The translations under genes were made by a program, and so were the position numbers. A stretch of DNA of 5,585 bases, from the NCBI GenBank assembly GCA_016218005.1, contig JACRFF010000003.1, positions 1 through 5,585 on the forward strand, written 5' to 3'. Source of the stretch: Ignavibacteriales bacterium (GTDB lineage Bacteria; Bacteroidota; Ignavibacteria; UBA10030). The notes below the pieces were generated by a model. The model worked only from the letters and a program-made list of their open reading frames with translations. It did no database searches and had not been told where the DNA came from. Shown in pieces: positions 1-5,585 of this stretch; the first letter of the stretch is position 1, and the number at the start of each line of letters is the position of its first letter.

Positions 1-1
1 A

Positions 2-688
2 TCGGCGCTGGCGCTCAACCGCATGATCGACCGCCACATCGACCGACGGAATCCACGCACGGTAGACCGTGAGCTTCCGAGCGGTCGCATGTTGATGCGA
101 GACGCCGCCATCGTGCTTGTCCTTGGTCTTACCGTCTACTTCATCTGCGCCGCGTTGATTTCTTCTTTTTGCCTTTTGCTTTCGCCAGTGCCATTGGTTG
201 TCTTCACAGCTTATCCCTACATGAAACGATTTACGTTTTTTGCTCACTTTGGAGTGGGGCTTGGGTTGGCGATGGCGCCGCTCGGCGGCTGGTTTGCCGT
301 GCAGCATTCGTTTGAGAACATCGGCCCGCCGGCGCTGCTGGCACTCTTCACGCTGTTTTGGGTTGCCGGTTTCGATATTATCTATTCGACGCTCGATGAA
401 CTTTTTGACCGTGAAGCAGGATTGTATTCGTTTAGCTCTCGGTTTGGGAGGAAACAAGCGCTCCAAATTTCAGCCGCGCTGCACCTCGTGTCGTTTATCA
501 TTATCGGAAACTTGTTCGTTTTCTACATCAAGGCTCTTGCTGCATTGCCATTTCTGGCGCTCACGGGTGCGCTGTTGTATCTGGAGCAAAAAAAATCGGA
601 CGATGTTGAACTATCATTCTTCAAAATTAACGCCGTTCTCGGATTTGCCGTGTTTGGCATGGTGTTGATGGGAGTGTATTTTCCGTGA
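2..688 (+). CDS. mqnP: UbiA-family prenyltransferase, MqnP type (5' end missing)
   Basis: This is an integral membrane prenyltransferase that most likely attaches a polyprenyl chain to 1,4-dihydroxy-6-naphthoate in the late futalosine menaquinone pathway. The frame is open from base 2, so the gene begins upstream; 228 residues are visible and about 60 N-terminal residues are missing compared with the usual ~290. The first Asp-rich motif is at the very start, NRMIDRHID followed by NPRT (bases 17-64); it binds Mg-diphosphate. The second, DIIYSTLDELFD, lies at bases 374-409 and fits DxxYxxxDxxxD. Between them are family-typical KRFTFFAH and APLGGWFAV stretches, and several hydrophobic segments span the protein, ending in FFKINAVLGF and a last helix. 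NRxxDxxxD in place of NDxxDxxxD is what I know from the UbiA group linked to futalosine genes. The substrate is inferred from the neighbours; without them 4-hydroxybenzoate prenyltransferase (UbiA) would be an alternative. Confidence 0.92.
   Translation, partial: SALALNRMIDRHIDRRNPRTVDRELPSGRMLMRDAAIVLVLGLTVYFICAALISSFCLLLSPVPLVVFTAYPYMKRFTFFAHFGVGLGLAMAPLGGWFAVQHSFENIGPPALLALFTLFWVAGFDIIYSTLDELFDREAGLYSFSSRFGRKQALQISAALHLVSFIIIGNLFVFYIKALAALPFLALTGALLYLEQKKSDDVELSFFKINAVLGFAVFGMVLMGVYFP
670..674 (+). promoter_or_regulatory. Shine-Dalgarno for the ubiX GTG start
   Basis: GGGAG lies 10 bases before the GTG at 685, inside the end of the upstream prenyltransferase gene. It supports the GTG as start and makes translational coupling across the GTGA overlap plausible. 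The spacing is slightly long. Confidence 0.5.
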
Positions 689-1236
689 GGATCGTTATCG
701 GCATTACGGGTTCATCGGGAGCAATTTTTGCTCAGGAGTTTCTCAAGCAATGCCCTGGTGATAAGTTTCTCGTCATCAGTAAATGGGGAAAAGTATTGCT
801 TCACGACGAACTGGGGATTAACGAGCACGCACTCGCGCCATTCGTCAAGAAGCAGTTTTCGGATGACGACCTCAGCGCCCCCATTGCTTCGGGTTCCAAC
901 AACATTGATGCTTACGTTATTCTGCCGTGTTCAATTTCCACGATGGGAAAAATTGCCTCAGGCATAGGCGATACGTTGATTACTCGTACTGCGCAAGTGG
1001 CGCTGAAGGAGCGATACAAGTTAGTGTTGTGTGTGCGAGAGACGCCGCTTTCGACGCTGAGCTTGGAACAAGCGGCACGCCTTTCACGCGATGGCGCATA
1101 TGTTATGCCAATATCGCCTCCGTTGTATTTTGTTCCCAAGTCAGTCGATGAATACGTCCACGCGTTCGTCGAAAAAGTTCTCGGTGTCATTGGCGTGCGG
1201 CAAAGCCGCGGTTGGCGCGCCGAAGAATTGGAGTAG
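685..1236 (+). CDS. ubiX: UbiX-type flavin prenyltransferase
   Basis: UbiX attaches a dimethylallyl group to reduced FMN, producing the prenyl-FMN cofactor needed by the UbiD-type decarboxylase encoded next door. The 183 residues match the usual ~185-200. Seen directly: the FMN-binding GITGSSGAIFA loop (residues 6-16), E42, the N72-N73 pair, PCSISTMGKIASG (81-93), R101, K108, the RETP signature (118-121) and Y148 in PPLYFVP. By recall of the Pseudomonas UbiX structure, R101, K108, R118 and Y148 correspond to its phosphate-binding R122, K129, R139 and Y169, and E119 to E140, all with an offset of 21; the fifth, R185, falls on K164 here. The start is GTG, overlapping the previous stop by four bases (GTGA), so the two are probably coupled. 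In futalosine-pathway literature this member carries one of the MqnL/MqnM names; I am not certain which. Confidence 0.95.
   Translation: MRIVIGITGSSGAIFAQEFLKQCPGDKFLVISKWGKVLLHDELGINEHALAPFVKKQFSDDDLSAPIASGSNNIDAYVILPCSISTMGKIASGIGDTLITRTAQVALKERYKLVLCVRETPLSTLSLEQAARLSRDGAYVMPISPPLYFVPKSVDEYVHAFVEKVLGVIGVRQSRGWRAEELE
1230..1233 (+). promoter_or_regulatory. Shine-Dalgarno deciding the ubiD start
   Basis: GGAG sits 8 bases before the ATG at 1242, overlapping the last codons of ubiX. It favours that ATG over the in-frame TTG at 1212, which has no comparable site and would add ten poorly conserved Arg-rich residues. Confidence 0.65.
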
Positions 1237-1241
1237 CCCGG

Positions 1242-3017
1242 ATGCAATTTCCTGCGCTTGGCGAGTTCGTTCGATTTCTGGAATCAGTTGGAGAATTGCA
1301 CCGTGTGTCGGTTGAAGTCGACCCTGCATTTGAGATTACTGAAATTGCCGCACGGGCGGTCCGCGAACGCAAGCCGGCGCTTCTCTTCGAGCGCGTACGA
1401 GGTTCCCGATTTCCGTTGGCCATCAACGTGTACGCTTCTGAGCGGCGCATAGAATTAGCGCTGGGGAAACACCCTGAGGAGTTTGGAACCGAGATTATTC
1501 ACTTTGCGGAACAAGCCATTTCTCCAAAACCATTCCAACTGTGGAAGCACCGCTCGGTGGTGCGTAAGGCGGCGGTTGCTCGAAGCCGCAAGATATTGGG
1601 AGGCGTTGCACAAGAGATTGAAGAGGAGCCAAGGCTCGATACGCTTCCTATTCAGACTTGTTGGCCGGAAGACGGCGGCAAGTTCATTACGCAGGGGCAA
1701 GTGCTTACGTACGACCCGTTGGAAGGAAAGCGAAACGTGGGAATGTATCGCCTTCACGTGTTCAACGAACGAACTACCGGAATGCACTGGCAGATTCAAA
1801 AGGGAGGAGGCTTCCATTATCGCCGAGCAGAACGATTGGGCCAAGACCTTGAAGTTGCCGTTGCGCTGGGTACGGATCCGGCCTTGTTGTTAGCTTCCAT
1901 TGCGGCTTTGCCCGAGGGAATCGACGAAGTGCAATTTGCTTCCTTTTTGCGCGGCAAACCCATGGCCATGACACGCGGCCGCAAGATTTCAATTCAGGTT
2001 CCTGCTCAGGCAGAATTTATTCTTGAGGGAATCGTGCCGCACAACGAACGAAAGATGGAAGGTCCGTTCGGAGATCACTTTGGCCACTACTCTGCGGCTG
2101 CGCCGTTTCCGGTCTTTCACGTCAAAACCATGACGCGACGACGTTATCCAATTTATCCGGCGACCGTCGTTGGAATTCCACCGATGGAAGATAAGTTTCT
2201 CGGCGACGCAACGCAGCACATACTCGGGCCGCTCGCACGGCTCATTCACAAAGAGGTTCGCGATGTGTGGGCATACTATGAGGCGGGATTCCACAACCTT
2301 CTTGTCGTCTCCGTGGAGGAGCGATACAAGAAGGAAGCGATGAAAGCCGCTCTCGGTTTGCTTGGAACCGGACAGCTCTCGCTTACGAAATGTCTTGTGC
2401 TTGTTTCGGCAGGAGTCGATGTACGCAACCGGGCAGCCGTTCTACATGAAATTCGTTCGAACTACGACCCGCATTTCGACTTTGTTCTCATTCCCAAAGT
2501 TCCGCTCGATACATTGGATTTTACGAGTTACACCATGGAGCTTGGCAGCAAGATGATTCTTGATGCGACGCGCAAGAGCCGTGGAGCGCCGATAGCGCGC
2601 CGTGATGTTGAATCGGTGCGAAGGACGGCAGACCAAACCACGAGCGATGACCGGCGAATTCTTTCCACCAAGCTCTGGCACGATTGCTTGCTGGCGGTGA
2701 AGGTGAGAGGGAATGGCAAGGATGTGATTGAGAGTCTCGTCAAGCGCAAAGAGTTGGCCGGAATTCCGATGATAGCGGCAGTGAGCAGCGACGTCGACAT
2801 AGAGGATGCAACCAACACCATTTGGGGAATCTTTACGCGATTTGATTGTGAACGCGATATCGTGTTTACCCGCCAAGAAATGATCGGTATCAGTCCGGTG
2901 TATGAGGGCGTTATGGGAATTGATGCCACGTGGAAGAGAGGATACCCCAATCCGCTGGAGATGGATTCGAGCATCAAGAAGATTGTGGACGAACGTTGGG
3001 ATACATACTGGCAGTAA
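1242..3017 (+). CDS. ubiD: UbiD-type prenyl-FMN decarboxylase for menaquinone (SCO4490-like)
   Basis: This 591-residue protein should decarboxylate the prenylated 1,4-dihydroxy-6-naphthoate ring in the late futalosine pathway, using prenyl-FMN made by the adjacent ubiX product. Visible family features: LPIQTCWPEDGG near residue 140; NVGMYR (165-170), where N165 and R170 have the same spacing as the cofactor-binding N168/R173 pair of fungal Fdc1 (from memory); TGMHW just after; and NERKMEGPFGDHFGHYS from residue 268, with E269 and E273 as candidate acids of the Arg-Glu-Glu catalytic network. GSKMILDATRKSRG is the common UbiD stretch near 440. The C-terminal part, with IWGIFTRFD, GIDATWKRGYP and a final ERWDTYW, is typical of the menaquinone branch rather than of ubiquinone UbiD. 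It is cytoplasmic or peripheral at the membrane. The ATG at 1242 is chosen for its GGAG and because MQFPALGEFVRFLE is a normal UbiD N-terminus. It starts 5 bases after the ubiX stop. Confidence 0.95.
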   Translation: MQFPALGEFVRFLESVGELHRVSVEVDPAFEITEIAARAVRERKPALLFERVRGSRFPLAINVYASERRIELALGKHPEEFGTEIIHFAEQAISPKPFQLWKHRSVVRKAAVARSRKILGGVAQEIEEEPRLDTLPIQTCWPEDGGKFITQGQVLTYDPLEGKRNVGMYRLHVFNERTTGMHWQIQKGGGFHYRRAERLGQDLEVAVALGTDPALLLASIAALPEGIDEVQFASFLRGKPMAMTRGRKISIQVPAQAEFILEGIVPHNERKMEGPFGDHFGHYSAAAPFPVFHVKTMTRRRYPIYPATVVGIPPMEDKFLGDATQHILGPLARLIHKEVRDVWAYYEAGFHNLLVVSVEERYKKEAMKAALGLLGTGQLSLTKCLVLVSAGVDVRNRAAVLHEIRSNYDPHFDFVLIPKVPLDTLDFTSYTMELGSKMILDATRKSRGAPIARRDVESVRRTADQTTSDDRRILSTKLWHDCLLAVKVRGNGKDVIESLVKRKELAGIPMIAAVSSDVDIEDATNTIWGIFTRFDCERDIVFTRQEMIGISPVYEGVMGIDATWKRGYPNPLEMDSSIKKIVDERWDTYWQ

Positions 3018-3022
3018 GGTGG
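3016..3022 (+). promoter_or_regulatory. Shine-Dalgarno for the mqnE-mqnA fusion
   Basis: AAGGTGG starts within the ubiD stop codon; AAGG is 7 bases before the ATG at 3027. A TTG immediately upstream (3024) is in frame but would give only one extra residue, so the ATG is preferred. Confidence 0.6.
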
Positions 3023-3026
3023 ATTG

Positions 3027-4889
3027 ATGAGTGAGATATTATTTCGAGACCGACGGCTAGAACAGGTGTGGGAAAAGCTGCAGCGGGGCGAGCGCCTGCT
3101 GCTGGATGACGGCAAGCTGCTGTTTGCCTCAAACGATCTCATTGCCATTGGGAAAATGGCTCACGCAGTGCAGAGTCGGCGCAGCGGCGACGCCGTCTAT
3201 TTTGTGTTGAATCAGAAGATCGAGCCGACCAACGTTTGCGTTCTCTCCTGCAAGTTCTGCACCTTTGCCAAGAAGCCAGGCGCGCCCGACGCATACGAGA
3301 TGACAATTGAAAGTATCCTCGCGAAGCTTACGCCGGCAATTCACGAGGTTCACATTACGGGTGGATTGCATCCGGAGTGGGAGTGGAAGTATTACCTCGA
3401 CATGGTGCGAGAGATCAAGAAACGCTTTCCCAACATCGATGTGAAGGCGTTTACGGCCGTCGAGATCGATTTCTTCCACAAGAAATTCAAGCTGCCGATT
3501 GAAGAGGTGCTGATTCAACTAAAGGATGCCGGCGTGCGGACTATGCCGGGAGGCGGCGCAGAAATATTTTCTGAGCGAGTTCGAAAGCTGCTCTTCAATC
3601 AAAAGATTGGCGCGAAGACGTGGTTTGAGGTACACAAGATTGCTCACCGGCTGGGCATTCCCACCAACAGCACGATTCTGTACGGGCACGTTGAGACCAT
3701 TGAAGAACGGCTTCTGCACATGCTGAAGCTCCGCGAGGCGCAAGACGAAACGGGCGGCTTCTTGACGTTTATTCCGCTGGCATTCCAACCCGGAGAAACC
3801 GGCATCAAACCGCGCGATCAATTCACATCTGCCATTGACGACCTGAAGATGATTGCCGTCTCGCGGCTTATGCTCGACAATTTTCCCCACATCAAAGCGT
3901 ACTGGGTGATGCTGACAGAAGAAGTGGCATCGGTTGCGCTCAACTTTGGCGCGGATGATATGGACGGCACTGTGGGCGGTGAACGGATTGCGCACGATGC
4001 CGGCGCTCTCAGTCCGGCAACCTTGGCGAAGGAACAACTGATCAAAATCATCAAGGATGCAGGTAAGATTCCGGTTGAACGCGACGTCTACTATAATCCG
4101 CTGGAAGTGCATCGCTCTAACATCATTGGGAAAATTCCGTATCTTAATTCGGTTCCATTCTACGAAAAACTGGAAAAGCGGCAGTTCCGCATTTTACCTG
4201 TCGTTCCGCGGCGAATGGGACTGCTTGCGGAAAAAAATCAGATCGATGCGGGCCTATTTTCTCTGGCAGACTATCTCCACCAACAAGATCGCTTTGACCT
4301 GCTGGGATATTGCATCGCCACCCGCGATCAGGTCAGGAGTGTGATGCTCTTCTCCAACCACGGGTGGCGAGACCTTGAGGGCAAGGTTATCGGAATCGTC
4401 GATGACACGGCCACCTCGGTAAAGCTGCTGGCGGTATTGTTGGAAAAGAAATTTGGTGTGCGAGCGATTTTCCGGCGGATGCACTCCGGAATCAATGACT
4501 ACTCCAAGTTTGATGCGGTGTTGCTTATCGGCGATGAAGCGCTTCGGCGAGCGAGATCGGGTTTGGCAGACTTTGAGCTGGTTTTCGACCTTGCAACCGA
4601 ATGGTATGATTGGCAAAAGCTTCCGTTCGTCTTCGCCGTCTGGGCTATGCGGAACGATTTGCCTGAAGCGGCAAAAGCAGAATTGAAAGTGGTGCTCAAG
4701 CGGGCATTGGAACGGGGTGAAGAAGACCTCGGCGAAGTCGGTCAACTTCACGCAAAGCAATTAGGCCTCACCAGTGAAGCCGCAAAAGAGTATCTCGAAG
4801 GATTTACGTACAGATTGGGTGAGCGCGAGTGCGAAGCAATAAACGTGTTCACGAATTTTATGAAAGAAGTTCAGGCCACCGTCTCGTAA
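3027..4889 (+). CDS. mqnE-mqnA: Fused aminofutalosine synthase (MqnE) - chorismate dehydratase (MqnA)
   Basis: One uninterrupted 620-residue frame joins two enzymes of the early futalosine pathway. Residues 1 to about 358 are a radical-SAM aminofutalosine synthase: the CX3CX2C cluster motif at C71, C75 and C78, preceded by NQKIEPTN; ITGGLHPEW (110-118); PGGGAEIF (174-181); DETGGFL (240-246); HIKAYWVML (288-296); GADDMDGT (308-315); and PVERD (349-353), which normally lies close to the MqnE C-terminus. Residues about 366-620 are an MqnA-type chorismate dehydratase with a periplasmic-binding-protein fold: IGKIPYLNSVPF at its start (N374 is in the active-site motif), TATSVKLLAVLLE, AVLLIGDEAL (497-506) and LPFVFAVW (532-539). 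MqnA makes 3-[(1-carboxyvinyl)oxy]benzoate from chorismate and MqnE uses it with SAM to give 6-amino-6-deoxyfutalosine, so the steps are consecutive although the domains are in reverse order. The linker is only about 7-10 residues. The two are usually separate ~370- and ~270-residue proteins. MqnC and MqnD fit the motifs less well. Confidence 0.93.
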   Translation: MSEILFRDRRLEQVWEKLQRGERLLLDDGKLLFASNDLIAIGKMAHAVQSRRSGDAVYFVLNQKIEPTNVCVLSCKFCTFAKKPGAPDAYEMTIESILAKLTPAIHEVHITGGLHPEWEWKYYLDMVREIKKRFPNIDVKAFTAVEIDFFHKKFKLPIEEVLIQLKDAGVRTMPGGGAEIFSERVRKLLFNQKIGAKTWFEVHKIAHRLGIPTNSTILYGHVETIEERLLHMLKLREAQDETGGFLTFIPLAFQPGETGIKPRDQFTSAIDDLKMIAVSRLMLDNFPHIKAYWVMLTEEVASVALNFGADDMDGTVGGERIAHDAGALSPATLAKEQLIKIIKDAGKIPVERDVYYNPLEVHRSNIIGKIPYLNSVPFYEKLEKRQFRILPVVPRRMGLLAEKNQIDAGLFSLADYLHQQDRFDLLGYCIATRDQVRSVMLFSNHGWRDLEGKVIGIVDDTATSVKLLAVLLEKKFGVRAIFRRMHSGINDYSKFDAVLLIGDEALRRARSGLADFELVFDLATEWYDWQKLPFVFAVWAMRNDLPEAAKAELKVVLKRALERGEEDLGEVGQLHAKQLGLTSEAAKEYLEGFTYRLGERECEAINVFTNFMKEVQATVS

Positions 4890-4913
4890 CTTATTGCACT
4901 TAAAAAACCGTCG

Positions 4914-5585
4914 ATGTCGGATCAGATCAAGAAAAAATTTGAAGAGTTGATTGCTACGGGCACGCAATTAGTGCCGCAAGGAGGGTTCGATTTCTCCGGT
5001 TACAATGCGCGGTTGCAGAACAAATATTTAGAGTGGCGCAAGTCGTGCTTGGAGATGCTTGAAGCAGTTGGGCCCATCGGGTTTCCCTATAAGAACAAGA
5101 TTCTGGGAGATCAGAACGGCGGGTTCTTTTTTCAATCATCTGCGCAGTTGATCCTTCATGGAATGCATGAAATGTATGAGAAGCTCAAATCATCACCGGA
5201 CCTTGGAGCAGCGGCGCCCCCTCCTCCAGTTACCGAGACGCCAACACAAGCACCCGGTGGAGCGCGTGTACTGAAACCGCCTCCCAAGTCAGCCGCCGCC
5301 CCGCCGCCGCCGCAACCTGCGGCGCCGACAGCGCCAGCGAACAACAAAGTGTATGTCGTCTCGGAACCGAACGACCCTCTGCTCACACAGCTCAGCCAAT
5401 TTCTTTCGGAAATCGGCGTGGAAGATATCCCGTTAACGCGGAACGAAGGCCAGATGCTTATGCTCGACACAATTCCGGAGCGGACGGATGTCCGATTTGC
5501 GTTCTTTGTTGTTAATTCCTCTGACTTGAGTTTTGCCATGTTCGAGATCGGACACTTCGTCGGAAAGTTGGGCAAGGGGCATGTG
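4914..5585 (+). CDS. TIR-like nucleotide-binding domain protein with Pro-rich linker (3' end missing)
   Basis: The frame is open from the ATG at 4914 to the window end, giving 224 visible residues. Three parts are seen. Residues 1-95 are a mostly helical domain (YLEWRKSCLEMLE at 38-50 and a helix QLILHGMHEMYEKL at 78-91) that I cannot name. Residues 98-144 are a Pro/Ala-rich linker. From 145, KVYVVSEPNDPLLTQLSQFL, then IGVEDIPL, VRFAFFVVNSSD and FEIGHFVGKLGKGHV resemble the TIR-like predicted nucleotide-binding family (Pfam PF10137, the CAP12/Pycsar-effector type), whose usual pattern is KVFIVHGRDE...FLEKLGL...FAVVLLTPDD...VFELGYFIGKLGRERV. E211 in FEIG aligns with the proposed catalytic Glu of NAD-cleaving members. 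About 40-60 more residues would be expected past the edge. Role in defence through NAD+ degradation is inference. No clear ribosome-binding site precedes the ATG, which is the first possible standard start after the previous stop. Confidence 0.75.
   Translation, partial: MSDQIKKKFEELIATGTQLVPQGGFDFSGYNARLQNKYLEWRKSCLEMLEAVGPIGFPYKNKILGDQNGGFFFQSSAQLILHGMHEMYEKLKSSPDLGAAAPPPPVTETPTQAPGGARVLKPPPKSAAAPPPPQPAAPTAPANNKVYVVSEPNDPLLTQLSQFLSEIGVEDIPLTRNEGQMLMLDTIPERTDVRFAFFVVNSSDLSFAMFEIGHFVGKLGKGHV
5205..5345 (+). other. Low-complexity Pro/Ala-rich linker coding region
   Basis: Codons 98-144 of the TIR-like protein hold 16 prolines and 12 alanines in 47 residues, with runs PPPP (102-105), PPP (122-124) and AAAPPPP (127-133). 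It separates the N-terminal domain from the TIR-like domain and is presumably disordered and flexible. Confidence 0.85.
5292..5312 (+). repeat. Short trinucleotide run (GCC)3(CCG)4
   Basis: Seven consecutive in-frame codons, three GCC then four CCG, encode AAAPPPP in the linker of the TIR-like protein. Such a run could change length by slippage in whole-codon steps without breaking the frame. It is short, so this is only a possibility. Confidence 0.6.

Noticed and set aside
1212..1241. Possible upstream TTG start for the UbiD-type gene
   Set aside because: It would overlap ubiX, adds ten Arg-rich residues not expected in the family, and the ATG at 1242 has GGAG at 8 bases and a normal UbiD N-terminus.
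2528..3148. 206-codon open frame on the minus strand
   Set aside because: It lies antisense to the 3' part of ubiD and the start of the fusion gene; the product is Ser/Arg-rich with no recognisable domain, while the plus strand has clear family motifs.
3027..4100. MqnC (dehypoxanthine futalosine cyclase) as identity of the radical-SAM domain
   Set aside because: MqnC is a close paralogue, but HITGGLHPEW, KAFTAVEID, DETGGFLTFIPLAFQP and HIKAYWVML match the aminofutalosine synthase pattern better.
3519..4112. 197-codon open frame on the minus strand
   Set aside because: It is antisense to the conserved MqnE region and its product has no recognisable motifs, so it is a shadow of the real gene.
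4119..4889. MqnD (1,4-dihydroxy-6-naphthoate synthase) as identity of the C-terminal domain of the fusion
   Set aside because: MqnD proteins begin with an SPCPNDT-type motif; this domain begins with IGKIPYLNSVPF, the MqnA pattern, and has the LLIGDEAL stretch.
4890..4913. Possible terminator between the fusion gene and the TIR-like gene
   Set aside because: The 24 bases contain a short A run but no inverted repeat that could form a stem, so there is no support for a terminator.
5156..5575. 139-codon minus-strand frame rich in Gly and Ala
   Set aside because: The Gly/Ala-rich part is simply the complement of the Pro/Ala linker codons of the plus-strand gene, which has a longer open frame with a recognisable TIR-like domain.

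Overview
The window is a tightly packed run of five plus-strand genes with almost no intergenic DNA. Four encode menaquinone-biosynthesis enzymes of the futalosine pathway. The fifth, cut by the right edge, encodes a protein with a TIR-like nucleotide-binding domain of the kind found in bacterial immune effectors. The DNA is from a bacterium of roughly balanced base composition that makes menaquinone from chorismate by the futalosine (Mqn) route. The phylum cannot be fixed from this window; a Gram-negative lineage around Bacteroidota/Chlorobiota or Acidobacteriota is only a guess.

Layout: (1) 2-688, a UbiA-family prenyltransferase of MqnP type, 5'-truncated; (2) 685-1236, UbiX-type flavin prenyltransferase, starting at a GTG inside a 4-base GTGA overlap with the first gene; (3) 1242-3017, a long UbiD-type decarboxylase of the menaquinone (SCO4490-like) group, 5 bases after ubiX; (4) 3027-4889, one 620-residue reading frame that fuses a radical-SAM aminofutalosine synthase (MqnE) to a chorismate dehydratase (MqnA); (5) 4914 to the window end, an N-terminal helical domain, a Pro/Ala-rich linker and a TIR-like domain, open at the right edge.

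How they work together: MqnA converts chorismate to 3-[(1-carboxyvinyl)oxy]benzoate, and MqnE joins this to the adenosyl radical of SAM to give aminofutalosine; both activities are here on one chain. The middle steps (MqnB nucleosidase, MqnC cyclase, MqnD) are not in the window. The late steps are: the UbiA-like enzyme prenylates 1,4-dihydroxy-6-naphthoate, UbiX supplies prenylated FMN, and the UbiD-like enzyme uses it to remove the carboxylate. A methyltransferase would finish menaquinone. The spacing (overlap of 4, gaps of 5 and 9 bases) indicates one operon with coupled translation.

The points most worth a second look are the MqnE-MqnA fusion with an almost absent linker, and the TIR-like protein 24 bases downstream with no clear ribosome-binding site. 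A third is the Arg-to-Lys change at what appears to be a dimethylallyl-phosphate-binding position of UbiX. No RNA genes, CRISPR, mobile elements or convincing terminators were seen.
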